Position numbers and translations under genes: made by a program. From positions 1 to 58,327 of the forward strand of contig JANQLN010000088.1 in the NCBI GenBank assembly GCA_028280575.1: a stretch of DNA of 58,327 nucleotides. The letters run 5' to 3'. The stretch is from Clostridia bacterium. GTDB lineage: Bacteria > Bacillota > Clostridia > Acetivibrionales > STF1-152. The notes under the pieces are model-generated. The model was given only the letters and a program-made list of their open reading frames with translations, did no database searches and was not told the DNA's origin. Shown here piece by piece: positions 37,976-45,861 of the stretch. The first letter of the stretch is position 1. Each line of letters opens with the position of its first letter.

Positions 37976-38172
37976 AATAATCCCTCCATAATTACCTGAA
38001 CTAAAAAAAGCTGGTTTACTTACCATAACCCATTAATAATTCATATGCTGAAAACTACATGTATATTCTAGTTTTTCGTACATAAGAAGTAACATGGGCT
38101 ATGATTATTATACAAAAGAGTTTACTTTTTTAAAAGGCTGTAAATAAACTTGTTACAAATTGCCGCCATATT

Positions 38173-39504
38173 TTAATATTCTGCATATCTATGTACATTA
38201 TTGCTATCCACATAAGCAAGTATCATCGGTTTGACAGGAGGTTTCCTGCATGCTGTTTTAATGCTGTTTCTTAAAATTTCCGCAGAATCTTTAAATGAAC
38301 TTCTATGGTTTGTATGAATTTCCATTAAAACTTCTCCGCTTTCAACTGTGTCTCCCACCTTTTTCTTTAACACAATGCCTGCCGAATAGTCTATAGGGTC
38401 TTCCCTTTTTATCCTCCCGGCTCCAAGCTTTACACATTCTTTACCCAGGGCTTCGGCGTCGATGGATATAATATACCCATCGCTTTGTGCCACAACCTTA
38501 TGCTTTATTTGGGCCTGGGGCAATATACTGTAATCCTTTGTTATTTGAGGATTTCCTCCCTGTCTTTCAATAAGCTGCTCAAATTTGGATAGTGCCTTCC
38601 TCTCAATAATAGATTCCTTGACCAATTGCCTGCACTCAACCAAATCACGGTTTACAGCCATGGCTATCATCCTTGCCGCAATTTCAAATGCAATATTCTC
38701 CAGGTCTTTTGGTCCTCTTCCTTTCAATATTTCAATAGCTTCCACGACCTCAAGGGAATTCCCTATATTATTTCCCAGAGGGGAATTCATGTCGGTTATA
38801 TAAGCAACCGTTTCCTTGCCTGCACGCTTGCCAATGTCAACCATAAGGGAAGCCAGTTCAATGGACTCATTGAGGCTTTTCATAAAAGCGCCCTTGCCTG
38901 TCTTTACATCCAATAGTATTTTGTCTGCTCCTGAAGCAATTTTTTTACTCATTATACTGCTTGCTACTAACGATTTATTATTTACCGTAGCGGTTACATC
39001 CCTTAAAGAGTAGATTTTCTTATCTGCCGGTGCAAGGTTACCGGTCTGACCCGTAATTGATATCCCAATTTTTTTAACATTGTTAATAAATTCGCCCTTT
39101 TCAATCTTGGTATTAAAACCCGGTATGGAATCCAGCTTATCTATAGTTCCTCCCGTGTGTCCCAGGCTTTTACCCGACATTTTCGCCACCGGAACCCCGC
39201 ATGAAGCTACAATAGGTGCAGCAATAAGTGTAATTTTGTCTCCTACACCGCCTGTGCTATGCTTGTCAACTATGGTAGATTTAATAGAAGATAAATCAAG
39301 CCTGTCACCTGAGTCAGCCATCAAATTAGCCAATATGGATGTTTCCTCATTATCCAGGCCTCTAATGAAAGCAGCCATAAGAAAAGCCGATGCTTGATAG
39401 TCAGGAACCTTTCCTTTTACATAGCCTTTTACAAAGAACTCAAGTTCATTGCCGCAAAGCTTAAAACCATCTCTCTTTTTGGATATGATATCATACATTC
39501 TCAT
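38173..39504 (-). CDS. pdp: pyrimidine-nucleoside phosphorylase
   Basis: A 443-residue enzyme that splits thymidine, uridine and deoxyuridine with phosphate into base and (deoxy)ribose-1-phosphate. The signature KMSGKSLGHTGGTIDKLDS and the phosphate-site KHSTGGVGDK are intact, with the alpha/beta domain and C-terminal barrel-like domain complete. GGAGG before ATG 39504 excludes the longer frame. It is directly downstream of deoB, which processes its sugar-phosphate product, as in Bacillus drm-pupG-pdp type neighbourhoods. Confidence 0.93.
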   Translation of the reverse strand: MRMYDIISKKRDGFKLCGNELEFFVKGYVKGKVPDYQASAFLMAAFIRGLDNEETSILANLMADSGDRLDLSSIKSTIVDKHSTGGVGDKITLIAAPIVASCGVPVAKMSGKSLGHTGGTIDKLDSIPGFNTKIEKGEFINNVKKIGISITGQTGNLAPADKKIYSLRDVTATVNNKSLVASSIMSKKIASGADKILLDVKTGKGAFMKSLNESIELASLMVDIGKRAGKETVAYITDMNSPLGNNIGNSLEVVEAIEILKGRGPKDLENIAFEIAARMIAMAVNRDLVECRQLVKESIIERKALSKFEQLIERQGGNPQITKDYSILPQAQIKHKVVAQSDGYIISIDAEALGKECVKLGAGRIKREDPIDYSAGIVLKKKVGDTVESGEVLMEIHTNHRSSFKDSAEILRNSIKTACRKPPVKPMILAYVDSNNVHRYAEY

Positions 39505-39583
39505 AAGAAATCCTCCAATCAAAATATTTCACTAGGCATTCATAATAAATTCCTGATAATCCATTCCTTGAAACCCGGTATCA

Positions 39584-40750
39584 TTATTTTACGAAACTTA
39601 AAAAGCTCCTTCCATTGCCGGTTGGAGTTAAACCAAAATACTCACATACCGTAGCCGCTATATCGGAAAATGTATCCCTTGTACCTAAATTTACACCTTT
39701 TTTCAGTTTGTTTCCATATACCAGGAGCGGTACATATTCCCTCGAATGGTCGGTGCTCGCCGTAGTAGGATCACATCCATGGTCTGCTGTAATTATAAGT
39801 ATGTCATCATCCTTTAAAAGGCTGATTATTTCCGGTATCCTATTATCAAAGTCCGTTAATGCCCTGGCATAACCTGCAGTATCATTCCTGTGCCCATAAA
39901 GCATATCAAAATCAACCAGGTTTGTAAATAAGATACCCTCATATTCATCTTTTAAATAATCAATTGTCTTTTCCACACCGTCATTATTCCCGTTTGAATG
40001 TACCGATTTCGTTATCCCTTTCCCATTGAATATATCCTTGATTTTGCCTACGCCCCTTACCTCCAAACCCGACCCGGCAGCTATATCAAGCATGGTTTTG
40101 CCAAAGGGGTCTATTGAAAAATCATGCCTGTTCCCGGTTCTTGTATACTTACCGCTTTCACCTTTAAATGGTCTTGCTATAACTCTTGCCACCGCATGGG
40201 GTCCTTTTAATATCATCCTGGCTTTCCTGCATATGCCATAAAGCTCATTAACAGGTATTATATCTTCATGTGCGGCGATCTGGAATACACTGTCCGCCGA
40301 GGTATAAACAATTGGATAACCGGTTTTTACATGCTCATCGCCCAGGTCATTTATTATTATAGTACCTGAAGCCGCATAATTACCAAGGGTTTTTCTGGAA
40401 ATCTCCCTTTCAAAAATTTCAATTAATTTAAGGGGAAACCCCCCTGGATAAATGGGAAAGGGCTTGTCCAGAAGCAATCCTGCAATTTCCCAATGACCTG
40501 TAGTCGTATCCTTGCCCGGTGACTTTTCCTTCATTTTGCCAAAACATCCTATAAGCGGGCTTTCATTTTCAAAAGCATCAAATCCATCAATATTGCCTAA
40601 CCCCAGCTTTCTTAAATTTGGCAAATCAAAATGTTTTACGGCATTTTTTATGTTCCCGATTGTATTGCTTCCTTTATCGCCATAATCGCCAGCATCTGGT
40701 AATTCGCCTATTCCGGCGCTGTCCATTACAATCAAAATTACTCTTTTCAA
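39584..40750 (-). CDS. deoB: phosphopentomutase
   Basis: A 388-residue alkaline-phosphatase-superfamily mutase converting (deoxy)ribose-1-phosphate to the 5-phosphate. It opens [20 protein letters not shown], has [10 protein letters not shown] with the phosphorylated Thr, and carries metal-site motifs ITADHGCDP and [10 protein letters not shown]. The start is TTG 40750, after AAGGAG. It forms a nucleoside salvage pair with pdp and is separated from xerD by a terminator. Confidence 0.94.
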   Translation of the reverse strand: MKRVILIVMDSAGIGELPDAGDYGDKGSNTIGNIKNAVKHFDLPNLRKLGLGNIDGFDAFENESPLIGCFGKMKEKSPGKDTTTGHWEIAGLLLDKPFPIYPGGFPLKLIEIFEREISRKTLGNYAASGTIIINDLGDEHVKTGYPIVYTSADSVFQIAAHEDIIPVNELYGICRKARMILKGPHAVARVIARPFKGESGKYTRTGNRHDFSIDPFGKTMLDIAAGSGLEVRGVGKIKDIFNGKGITKSVHSNGNNDGVEKTIDYLKDEYEGILFTNLVDFDMLYGHRNDTAGYARALTDFDNRIPEIISLLKDDDILIITADHGCDPTTASTDHSREYVPLLVYGNKLKKGVNLGTRDTFSDIAATVCEYFGLTPTGNGRSFLSFVK

Positions 40751-40792
40751 ACCTACCAGCTCCTTATTAGAGCAATTTGCTTATGCTTTATT

Positions 40793-40823
40793 AAAAAAAG
40801 CAGATATTATCTACCTGCTTTTT
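40793..40823 (-). terminator. Rho-independent terminator after xerD
   Basis: AAAAAGCAG (minus strand, 40823-40815) pairs with CTGCTTTTTTT (40803-40793), with a T-run on the minus strand, between xerD and deoB. Confidence 0.8.
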
Positions 40824-40882
40824 ATTTAATACCCAATATGTTTTATTATTTACCAATTTATTTACCAATTTATTAACCGTAT

Positions 40883-41767
40883 TCATGCCCTGGGATGAGT
40901 TTTTTTGTATATATCCTTAATCTTATTCTTCGCAATTTGGGCATATATCTGCGTTGAAGATATATCCGAGTGCCCCAGCATTTCCTGTATTGACCTGAGA
41001 TCAGCACCATTTTCCAAAAGATGGGCTGCAAAAGAGTGCCTCAATGTATGAGGTGTAATATCCTTACTTATCTTAGCCTGATTTTTATATTGTTTGATTA
41101 TCTTCCAAAAGCCTTGCCTGGTCAATCTTCCCCCATTTACATTAACAAAAAGCGCTTCCTGGCTTTTCTCATGCACAAGCATATCCCTTGCTTTTTCGAT
41201 ATACTCCTGGATTGCCTGTATTGCAATGGAGCCGATTGGAATTATCCTTTCCCTGCTTCCTTTTGAGCATTTTATGAAACTCATGTCAAGATTGACATCT
41301 TCCATATTCAGGGATATTAACTCAGATACCCTGATTCCTGTTGCATAAAGCAGCTCAAGCATTGCCTTATCCCTGTATCCCTTAAGGTCTACACATTTAG
41401 GCTGCTCAAGAAGAAGCTCGACTTCTTTTGTAGATAGTATCTGGGGTAATTTTTTTTCAACCTTTGGGGATTCAAGATCAGCCGTAGGATCATTTTCCTT
41501 GATCTTTATCTTTGTAAGATATTGATAAAATGACCTTATTGATGCCAGGTTTCTTGATATGGTAGAGGTTGCCCTTTCCATTTTCTTAAGATGCAGCAGG
41601 TATGCAATAACTGTAGCTTTCCTAGTTTTAGAGATATCTTTGATTTTCATTTCCTCAAGATATGTTATGTACTGTTCAATATCCCTTCTATAGGATTGAA
41701 GCGTATTAAGAGATAAGTGTCTATCCTTTTCAAGAAAGTTTATAAACTTGTTTACCAATACTTCCAT
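40883..41767 (-). CDS. xerD: site-specific tyrosine recombinase XerD
   Basis: A 294-residue recombinase that resolves chromosome dimers at dif with XerC. The N-terminal SAM-like core-binding domain (INFLEKDRHLSLNTLQSYRR) precedes the catalytic domain. The latter shows the first Arg in YATGIRVSELISL, the HxxR box in HTLRHSFAAHLL, GHSDISSTQIYAQ with His and the nucleophilic Tyr. The location between spoIIM and deoB matches ripX/xerD of Bacillus, which supports a housekeeping recombinase rather than a phage integrase. Confidence 0.93.
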   Translation of the reverse strand: MEVLVNKFINFLEKDRHLSLNTLQSYRRDIEQYITYLEEMKIKDISKTRKATVIAYLLHLKKMERATSTISRNLASIRSFYQYLTKIKIKENDPTADLESPKVEKKLPQILSTKEVELLLEQPKCVDLKGYRDKAMLELLYATGIRVSELISLNMEDVNLDMSFIKCSKGSRERIIPIGSIAIQAIQEYIEKARDMLVHEKSQEALFVNVNGGRLTRQGFWKIIKQYKNQAKISKDITPHTLRHSFAAHLLENGADLRSIQEMLGHSDISSTQIYAQIAKNKIKDIYKKTHPRA

Positions 41768-42045
41768 TTTGCATACCCCTTTTTTTATGTATTTACTATT
41801 TAAAAAAAACCGTACGGCTTAAGTCTGCTCTTTATCAATACAATCCGGTAAAACTCCGACTATGGCTGTTTTAAATTTTATACTTAAAATAGATAAACTT
41901 ACCATTTACATCTATCTGATTTTATAACAAAATCACAATTTTTAAAAGCATAAATTTAAATTTTTTCATTTTCTTATTGTTATTTTTTATCATATTTATA
42001 TTATATGTATGTTTATCCAAAAATATAAGCCCTATCAAAAGCCTT

Positions 42046-42684
42046 TTATAATAATATAGGTGTTATTATTTTTACCATTACCGGAATTATATAAACCTCA
42101 ACCAGTACACCTCCAAAAAGAATCAGGCTGTAAAATAAGGTTACCCCGCAATATTCTGCAAATCCTGTTCTAAGATTATCCTTTAGTGCAGCTTTTACGG
42201 ATCTGTTTTTTATAATATTGAGAGAAAAGTTCATACCGTTAACGCCTAAAGCAATAATGCATGGAACAATAAGAATTTCCTTCGGTATGATCGCAAAACC
42301 GGAAAGAAGTATACCTTTAGCTCCCATCATTCTTATAATCAACCCCGAACTGAACCCTGTTATATATCCTCTTATACCCATCACAATGAATATTAGAGGA
42401 GCCCCGATAATTGATACGCCTAAAACCCAAATTAAACCCACCAGCTTCAAGTTTCTAATAATAGAAATCCTGAACAACTCCGTATTATCAATATTCTGGC
42501 TGTCAATAAGCCTTACAAATCCTTCTATGTAGTTCCCCATCTCATATCTTTGTATTGAACTCAATCCATTGACTGTAAAGGCTCCGGCACTTACACCCAA
42601 TACAAATGCAATAAACAAAAGCATGTATCTTTTATAATAACTTTTCAGGTGTCCTGTCATTAATGCCTTAAAATTAATATTCAA
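42046..42684 (-). CDS. spoIIM: stage II sporulation protein M
   Basis: About 212 residues with five hydrophobic segments (for example MLLFIAFVLGVSAGAF and LVGLIWVLGVSIIGAPLIFI). SpoIIM, with SpoIID and SpoIIP, forms the mother-cell complex that drives peptidoglycan remodelling and engulfment. FRISIIRNLKLVGL and FSLNIIKN are typical family positions. The start is probably TTG 42684, eight bases after GGGAG. A perfect sigma-E-type -10 box (CATACAAT) lies 33 bases upstream, in line with sigma-E control in Bacillus. Confidence 0.93.
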   Translation of the reverse strand: MNINFKALMTGHLKSYYKRYMLLFIAFVLGVSAGAFTVNGLSSIQRYEMGNYIEGFVRLIDSQNIDNTELFRISIIRNLKLVGLIWVLGVSIIGAPLIFIVMGIRGYITGFSSGLIIRMMGAKGILLSGFAIIPKEILIVPCIIALGVNGMNFSLNIIKNRSVKAALKDNLRTGFAEYCGVTLFYSLILFGGVLVEVYIIPVMVKIITPILL

Positions 42685-42717
42685 AATCCTGACTCCCAAT
42701 TACATAATATATAAATA

Positions 42718-42745
42718 ATTGTATGCCGGGAAGTCAGCATTAATT
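42718..42745 (-). promoter_or_regulatory. candidate sigma-E promoter of spoIIM
   Basis: On the minus strand CATACAAT (42725-42718) equals the Bacillus sigma-E -10 consensus. The -35 (AATTAAT at 42745-42739, 13-base spacer) is a partial match. Placement in front of a gene that is sigma-E-dependent in Bacillus raises the odds. Confidence 0.5.
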
Positions 42746-43292
42746 ACACCCGCTGCTTTTTATTTATCAATCTTTCAGCCATGAGGATTCCAATAATTGT
42801 TTTTGCATCGGTTATTTGCCTGTTATACACCATATCTACCAGAGAATTAATATGGTATTTTTCACATGAAATAAATTCGTCTTCATCAGAATTTGAATCA
42901 CCTTCTGTTAATCCTGTAGCCAAAAACAAATGGAGTATTTCGTTGGAAAAACCAGGAGTTGTATGTACACCTGTTATGTATTCCAATTTTTCGGCTTCAA
43001 GGCCTGTCTCCTCTTTTAACTCCCGCGCAGCGCATACCTCTGGTTCTTCTCCGCTGTCAAGCTTTCCTGCCGGCAGTTCAAGGGATTCCATATCAATAGG
43101 TTTTCTAAATTGCCTGACCATGTAAATATGATTATCCGCACCCAGGGGAATAACAACAGATGCCCCTGGGTGGATGACAATATCTCTTTTTGATTTATTT
43201 CCGTCAGGCAGCAAGATATCATATTCATAAAAATCTATAACATTTCCCCCATGTATTTTCCTTTTAACAACTGTTTTTTCATAGTAATCCAT
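42744..43292 (-). CDS. nudF: Nudix hydrolase, ADP-ribose pyrophosphatase
   Basis: A 182-residue Nudix enzyme cleaving ADP-ribose to AMP and ribose-5-phosphate. The Nudix box spans about residues 76-98: AGKLDSGEEPE and then ARELKEETGLEA, with all conserved Glu present. The N-terminal beta layer includes VVIPLGADNHIYMVRQFR and LELPAGKL, as in ADPRases. GGAGG precedes the ATG. Between spoIIM and the MciZ-like gene it occupies the same neighbourhood as nudF of Bacillus. Confidence 0.9.
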   Translation of the reverse strand: MDYYEKTVVKRKIHGGNVIDFYEYDILLPDGNKSKRDIVIHPGASVVIPLGADNHIYMVRQFRKPIDMESLELPAGKLDSGEEPEVCAARELKEETGLEAEKLEYITGVHTTPGFSNEILHLFLATGLTEGDSNSDEDEFISCEKYHINSLVDMVYNRQITDAKTIIGILMAERLINKKQRV

Positions 43293-43417
43293 AAAAATAC
43301 CTCCAATTCAATAGGCGTTTAATTCCGGCCGGTACTTAAAAACACTATCTTGTATATTTTCCCATATTACTGCCTAATCGTCAATCACAATATCCAGATA
43401 TTAATCGATTCTCTTAG

Positions 43418-43446
43418 GCATATTTTGGGCCTGCCGTGGGTATAAT
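43418..43446 (+). promoter_or_regulatory. candidate sigma-E promoter of the MciZ-like gene
   Basis: GCATATT (43418-43424) matches the sigma-E -35 consensus. A 14-base spacer leads to GGTATAAT (43439-43446), five of eight matches to CATACAAT. The predicted start of transcription is about 34 bases before the ATG, and the ribosome site GAAGG is at 43475-43479. Confidence 0.5.
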
Positions 43447-43486
43447 GATGACAAAGCCAAAAAAACTTTTAAAAGAAGGTTATTAT

Positions 43487-43624
43487 ATGGTACAGTTTCT
43501 AAAAAAAAATAAAATGGTTCTGGTTGGAAAGCCCTGTGAAATTTGTAACTGGCTCACTAAACTTTCCGGCGATTATAAAACAGTCAGGGAATTGATCCAT
43601 GCTAAACTAAAAAATGGATGCTAA
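43487..43624 (+). CDS. mciZ: MciZ-like peptide (mother-cell inhibitor of FtsZ)
   Basis: A 45-residue protein starting at ATG 43487, seven bases after GAAGG; an in-frame ATG at 43436 lacks a ribosome site. The central KKNKMVLVGKPCEICNWL parallels B. subtilis MciZ (40 residues, recalled: MPKGVVLVGKAWEIRAKL), and the following helix (YKTVRELIHAKL against FQYVKDWISKP) is in register. MciZ caps FtsZ filaments in the mother cell under sigma-E. Here too it lies beside nudF and spoIIM, with a sigma-E-like promoter. It is convergent with rnhA, five bases away. Confidence 0.75.
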   Translation: MVQFLKKNKMVLVGKPCEICNWLTKLSGDYKTVRELIHAKLKNGC

Positions 43625-43628
43625 GATA

Positions 43629-44069
43629 TTATTTTCTGTTTTTCTTAATAATATCCGTTGCCAGCTTATCACATCTGTTGTTATATTCATTAGTTGAATG
43701 CCCTTTAACCTTTATCCAGGTTATATTATGTATACCTGCAAGTTTATATAATGCTTCCCACAATTCTATATTTTTAACTTCATCCCCGCTTTTAATTTTC
43801 CAACCGTTCTTTTTCCAGTTATATATCCAGCCGTTATTAAATCCGTTTACAAGGTATGAACTGTCGCTGTACAAGTTAACTTCACAGGGCCTTTTTAAAG
43901 CTTCCAGTGCTTTTATGGCGGCTGTTAATTCCATCTTGTTGTTTGTGGTTTCCTTTTCATATCCCGACATACTTTTCTCATGCACACCATATTTAAGGAT
44001 AAATCCCCATCCGCCTTCTCCCGGATTACCAGAGCAAGCACCGTCAGTGTAAATTTCAACTTTTTTCAT
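43629..44069 (-). CDS. rnhA: ribonuclease HI
   Basis: A 146-residue enzyme that cuts RNA in RNA-DNA hybrids. It opens VEIYTDGACSGNPGEGGWG with the first active-site Asp. The Glu is in KMELTAAIKALEAL, the second Asp in YSDSSYLVNG, and the last Asp near RCDKLAT; the Lys-rich basic protrusion and IKVKGHS are present. GGAGG before ATG 44069 sets the start, well inside the longer open frame. It follows proC on the same strand. Confidence 0.94.
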   Translation of the reverse strand: MKKVEIYTDGACSGNPGEGGWGFILKYGVHEKSMSGYEKETTNNKMELTAAIKALEALKRPCEVNLYSDSSYLVNGFNNGWIYNWKKNGWKIKSGDEVKNIELWEALYKLAGIHNITWIKVKGHSTNEYNNRCDKLATDIIKKNRK

Positions 44070-44104
44070 AAGTATCCTCCATACTTTATGAAATAACCAG
44101 GCAT

Positions 44105-44917
44105 TTACTTTTTGCCGGCTAATTCTCTTGCTCTTTGAGTACACTTACCCATGGCTTCCATAACAACATACCTGAAACTATTGCCTTCAAGAGCTTCTAC
44201 CGCCTGTATGGTCGTACCTGCAGGAGAACAGACCTGGTCCTTTAACTGGGCAGGATGCCTGCCTGTCTCCAAAACCATCATCGCCGCACCTTTTACAGCC
44301 TGTGCTGCCAGTCTGTATGACATTTCCCTTCCTATTCCCGATTTGACCGCAGCATCTGCCATAGCTTCGATAAATATAAATACATAAGCCGGGCTGCTTG
44401 AAGTAAGGGCTATTACTTCGTTCATAATATTCTCATTAATAACTTCTGTTTTACCGACACATTCAAACAGGCTTATAATAACTCCTGCTTCATCTTTTCC
44501 AATTATCTCATCAAAAGCCATAACCGTCATTCCCTCTCCAACCATAGCAGGAGTGTTGGGCATAGTCCTTACAATTTTACAGCCTGCCCCAAGTATGTCT
44601 TTGAACATTTTGATCGGAATTCCTGCAGATACGGAAATAATTATTTTATCATTTGTATAAAAGTCTTTTATTTCATTAATAATTTCCATTACAATATCAG
44701 GCTTGACGGCAATAAAAACAATGTCACTTTCCTCAGTTACTCTCATATTTGATTCCATAATCTTTATTCCGGTTTTTTTATATTTATTCTCAATCAATTT
44801 TTCATTAATATCATAGATTCTTACATTTTCCGGATTTACAGTTCCCGCTCCAATTATACCGTCCAATAATATGCTTCCGATGTTTCCCACTCCTATAAAC
44901 CCTATTCTGTAGTCCAT
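44105..44917 (-). CDS. proC: pyrroline-5-carboxylate reductase
   Basis: A 270-residue enzyme reducing pyrroline-5-carboxylate to proline with NAD(P)H. The dinucleotide motif is IGFIGVGNIGSILLDGI, the KPD motif is IAVKPDIVME, and the C-terminal signature is SSPAYVFIFIEAMADAAVKSG with DQVCSPAGTTI. GGGGAG precedes ATG 44917. It lies next to the HypD operon, which makes its substrate from hydroxyproline, so it may serve catabolism as well as biosynthesis. Confidence 0.94.
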   Translation of the reverse strand: MDYRIGFIGVGNIGSILLDGIIGAGTVNPENVRIYDINEKLIENKYKKTGIKIMESNMRVTEESDIVFIAVKPDIVMEIINEIKDFYTNDKIIISVSAGIPIKMFKDILGAGCKIVRTMPNTPAMVGEGMTVMAFDEIIGKDEAGVIISLFECVGKTEVINENIMNEVIALTSSSPAYVFIFIEAMADAAVKSGIGREMSYRLAAQAVKGAAMMVLETGRHPAQLKDQVCSPAGTTIQAVEALEGNSFRYVVMEAMGKCTQRARELAGKK

Positions 44918-44950
44918 AATTAACACTCCCCTGTATAATATACACCGATT

Positions 44951-45520
44951 CTAATTGCCGGGTTCTGAAAATTGATTTGGTATACTCACCATAATCAGCT
45001 TTACGGTTTTACCTGTATTGTTTTCCCAGTTATGGGATGATGTCGAATTTATATGAACAGAATCACCAGGATATAATTCATACCTTTCTCCTGAATAATA
45101 ATAAGTTAGTATTCCCTCCAGTATATATACAAATTCCTCTCCTTCATGACCGTAAAGATTTACTTTTTCATTGCCTTTTTTAGGTAAAATTTCAACTATT
45201 CTAGGAAATAATTTTTTATCATACAAATTAGCAGAAAGATGATATTGTATGAAGTTATCCTTGTCCATAAAAACAATTTTTCTTTCATAGCTTTTAGTTA
45301 CTATATTGCCGGTTTCTTTATTCATTTGAAAAAAATACCCGATTTCAACATCCAGGACTTTTGATATGTTATCAAGAGAATCAATTGCAACTGTCGTCAA
45401 ACCTCTCTCCAATTGTGAGAGAAAGCCCACCGATAAATTTGTAAGATTGCTAAGCTCTTTCAAAGTAAGCTCTTTTTCAGTTCTCAGCCTTTTAATTTTT
45501 GATCCAATCTCTGCAAACAT
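44951..45520 (-). CDS. XRE-cupin transcriptional regulator
   Basis: A 189-residue protein. An N-terminal lambda-repressor-type helix-turn-helix (IGSKIKRLRTEKELTLKELS, then SVGFLSQLERG) covers residues 1-60, and a C-terminal cupin (YGHEGEEFVYILEGILTYYY, YPGDSVHINSTSSHNWEN) covers about 110-180. Such regulators bind small amino-acid or polyamine-type ligands in the cupin. It is divergent from the P5C dehydrogenase-HypD operon and lies 34 bases from proC on its own strand, so it is the likely local regulator (inference). GGAGG before ATG 45520 excludes the longer frame. Confidence 0.9.
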   Translation of the reverse strand: MFAEIGSKIKRLRTEKELTLKELSNLTNLSVGFLSQLERGLTTVAIDSLDNISKVLDVEIGYFFQMNKETGNIVTKSYERKIVFMDKDNFIQYHLSANLYDKKLFPRIVEILPKKGNEKVNLYGHEGEEFVYILEGILTYYYSGERYELYPGDSVHINSTSSHNWENNTGKTVKLIMVSIPNQFSEPGN

Positions 45521-45674
45521 TTTACCTCCATAAAACCGCAAATTTCAATTAATTATATCAAATACCTTATTTTAAATGCAAATTTTTTTGGGCCGTATAT
45601 AATATTGACCTTATCTCATTAATGCAGACATTGAAAAAAGACTTAATACTATTTTATAACAAAGTCTTTTATTA

Positions 45675-45702
45675 TTGACTTTTGGAGCGGGTGTGATAAA
45701 AT
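45675..45702 (+). promoter_or_regulatory. sigma-A promoter of the P5C dehydrogenase-HypD operon
   Basis: TTGACT (45675-45680), a 16-base spacer and an extended -10, TGA-TAAAAT (TAAAAT at 45697-45702), lie about 160 bases before the first gene. A long leader follows. Confidence 0.65.
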
Positions 45703-45734
45703 ATATTTTATAAATAGTTAATTTATTTTATTAT

Positions 45735-45787
45735 AAATAATATTTTGATAGTATTATTTGTGTATTAATAAATTCAAAATATTATTT
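45735..45787 (+). repeat. 14-bp inverted repeat in the operon leader
   Basis: AAATAATATTTTGA (45735-45748) and TCAAAATATTATTT (45774-45787) are perfect inverted arms 25 bases apart. They lie after the promoter and 75 bases before the first start codon. Either an operator pair or an RNA stem is possible. Confidence 0.5.
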
Positions 45788-45861
45788 CCATAATGCTGGT
45801 AAATACTAAAATAGGAAAATTTGGCAGGAAATTAAACTAATTGTGAAAGGGGTAAAATTAT

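Larger units (their letters stand above)
45521..45861. other. divergent control region of the hydroxyproline operon
   Basis: This 341-base, very AT-rich region holds no gene. It contains a good plus-strand promoter (45675-45702), a 14-bp inverted repeat in the transcribed leader (45735-45787), and the AAAGGGG ribosome site at 45846-45852. It separates the regulator from the operon it probably controls. Confidence 0.65.

Noticed and set aside
38027..38172. Sigma-F-type promoter upstream of dacF (GCATA...GGTTATGGT)
   Set aside because: The spacer is about 13 bases and the -10 match is partial, too weak to annotate.
40883..41767. Phage integrase marking a mobile island
   Set aside because: Sequence and position between spoIIM and deoB match chromosomal XerD; no attachment sites or phage genes are present.
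43618..44052. 144-residue plus-strand frame
   Set aside because: It is antisense to rnhA, whose catalytic motifs are intact.
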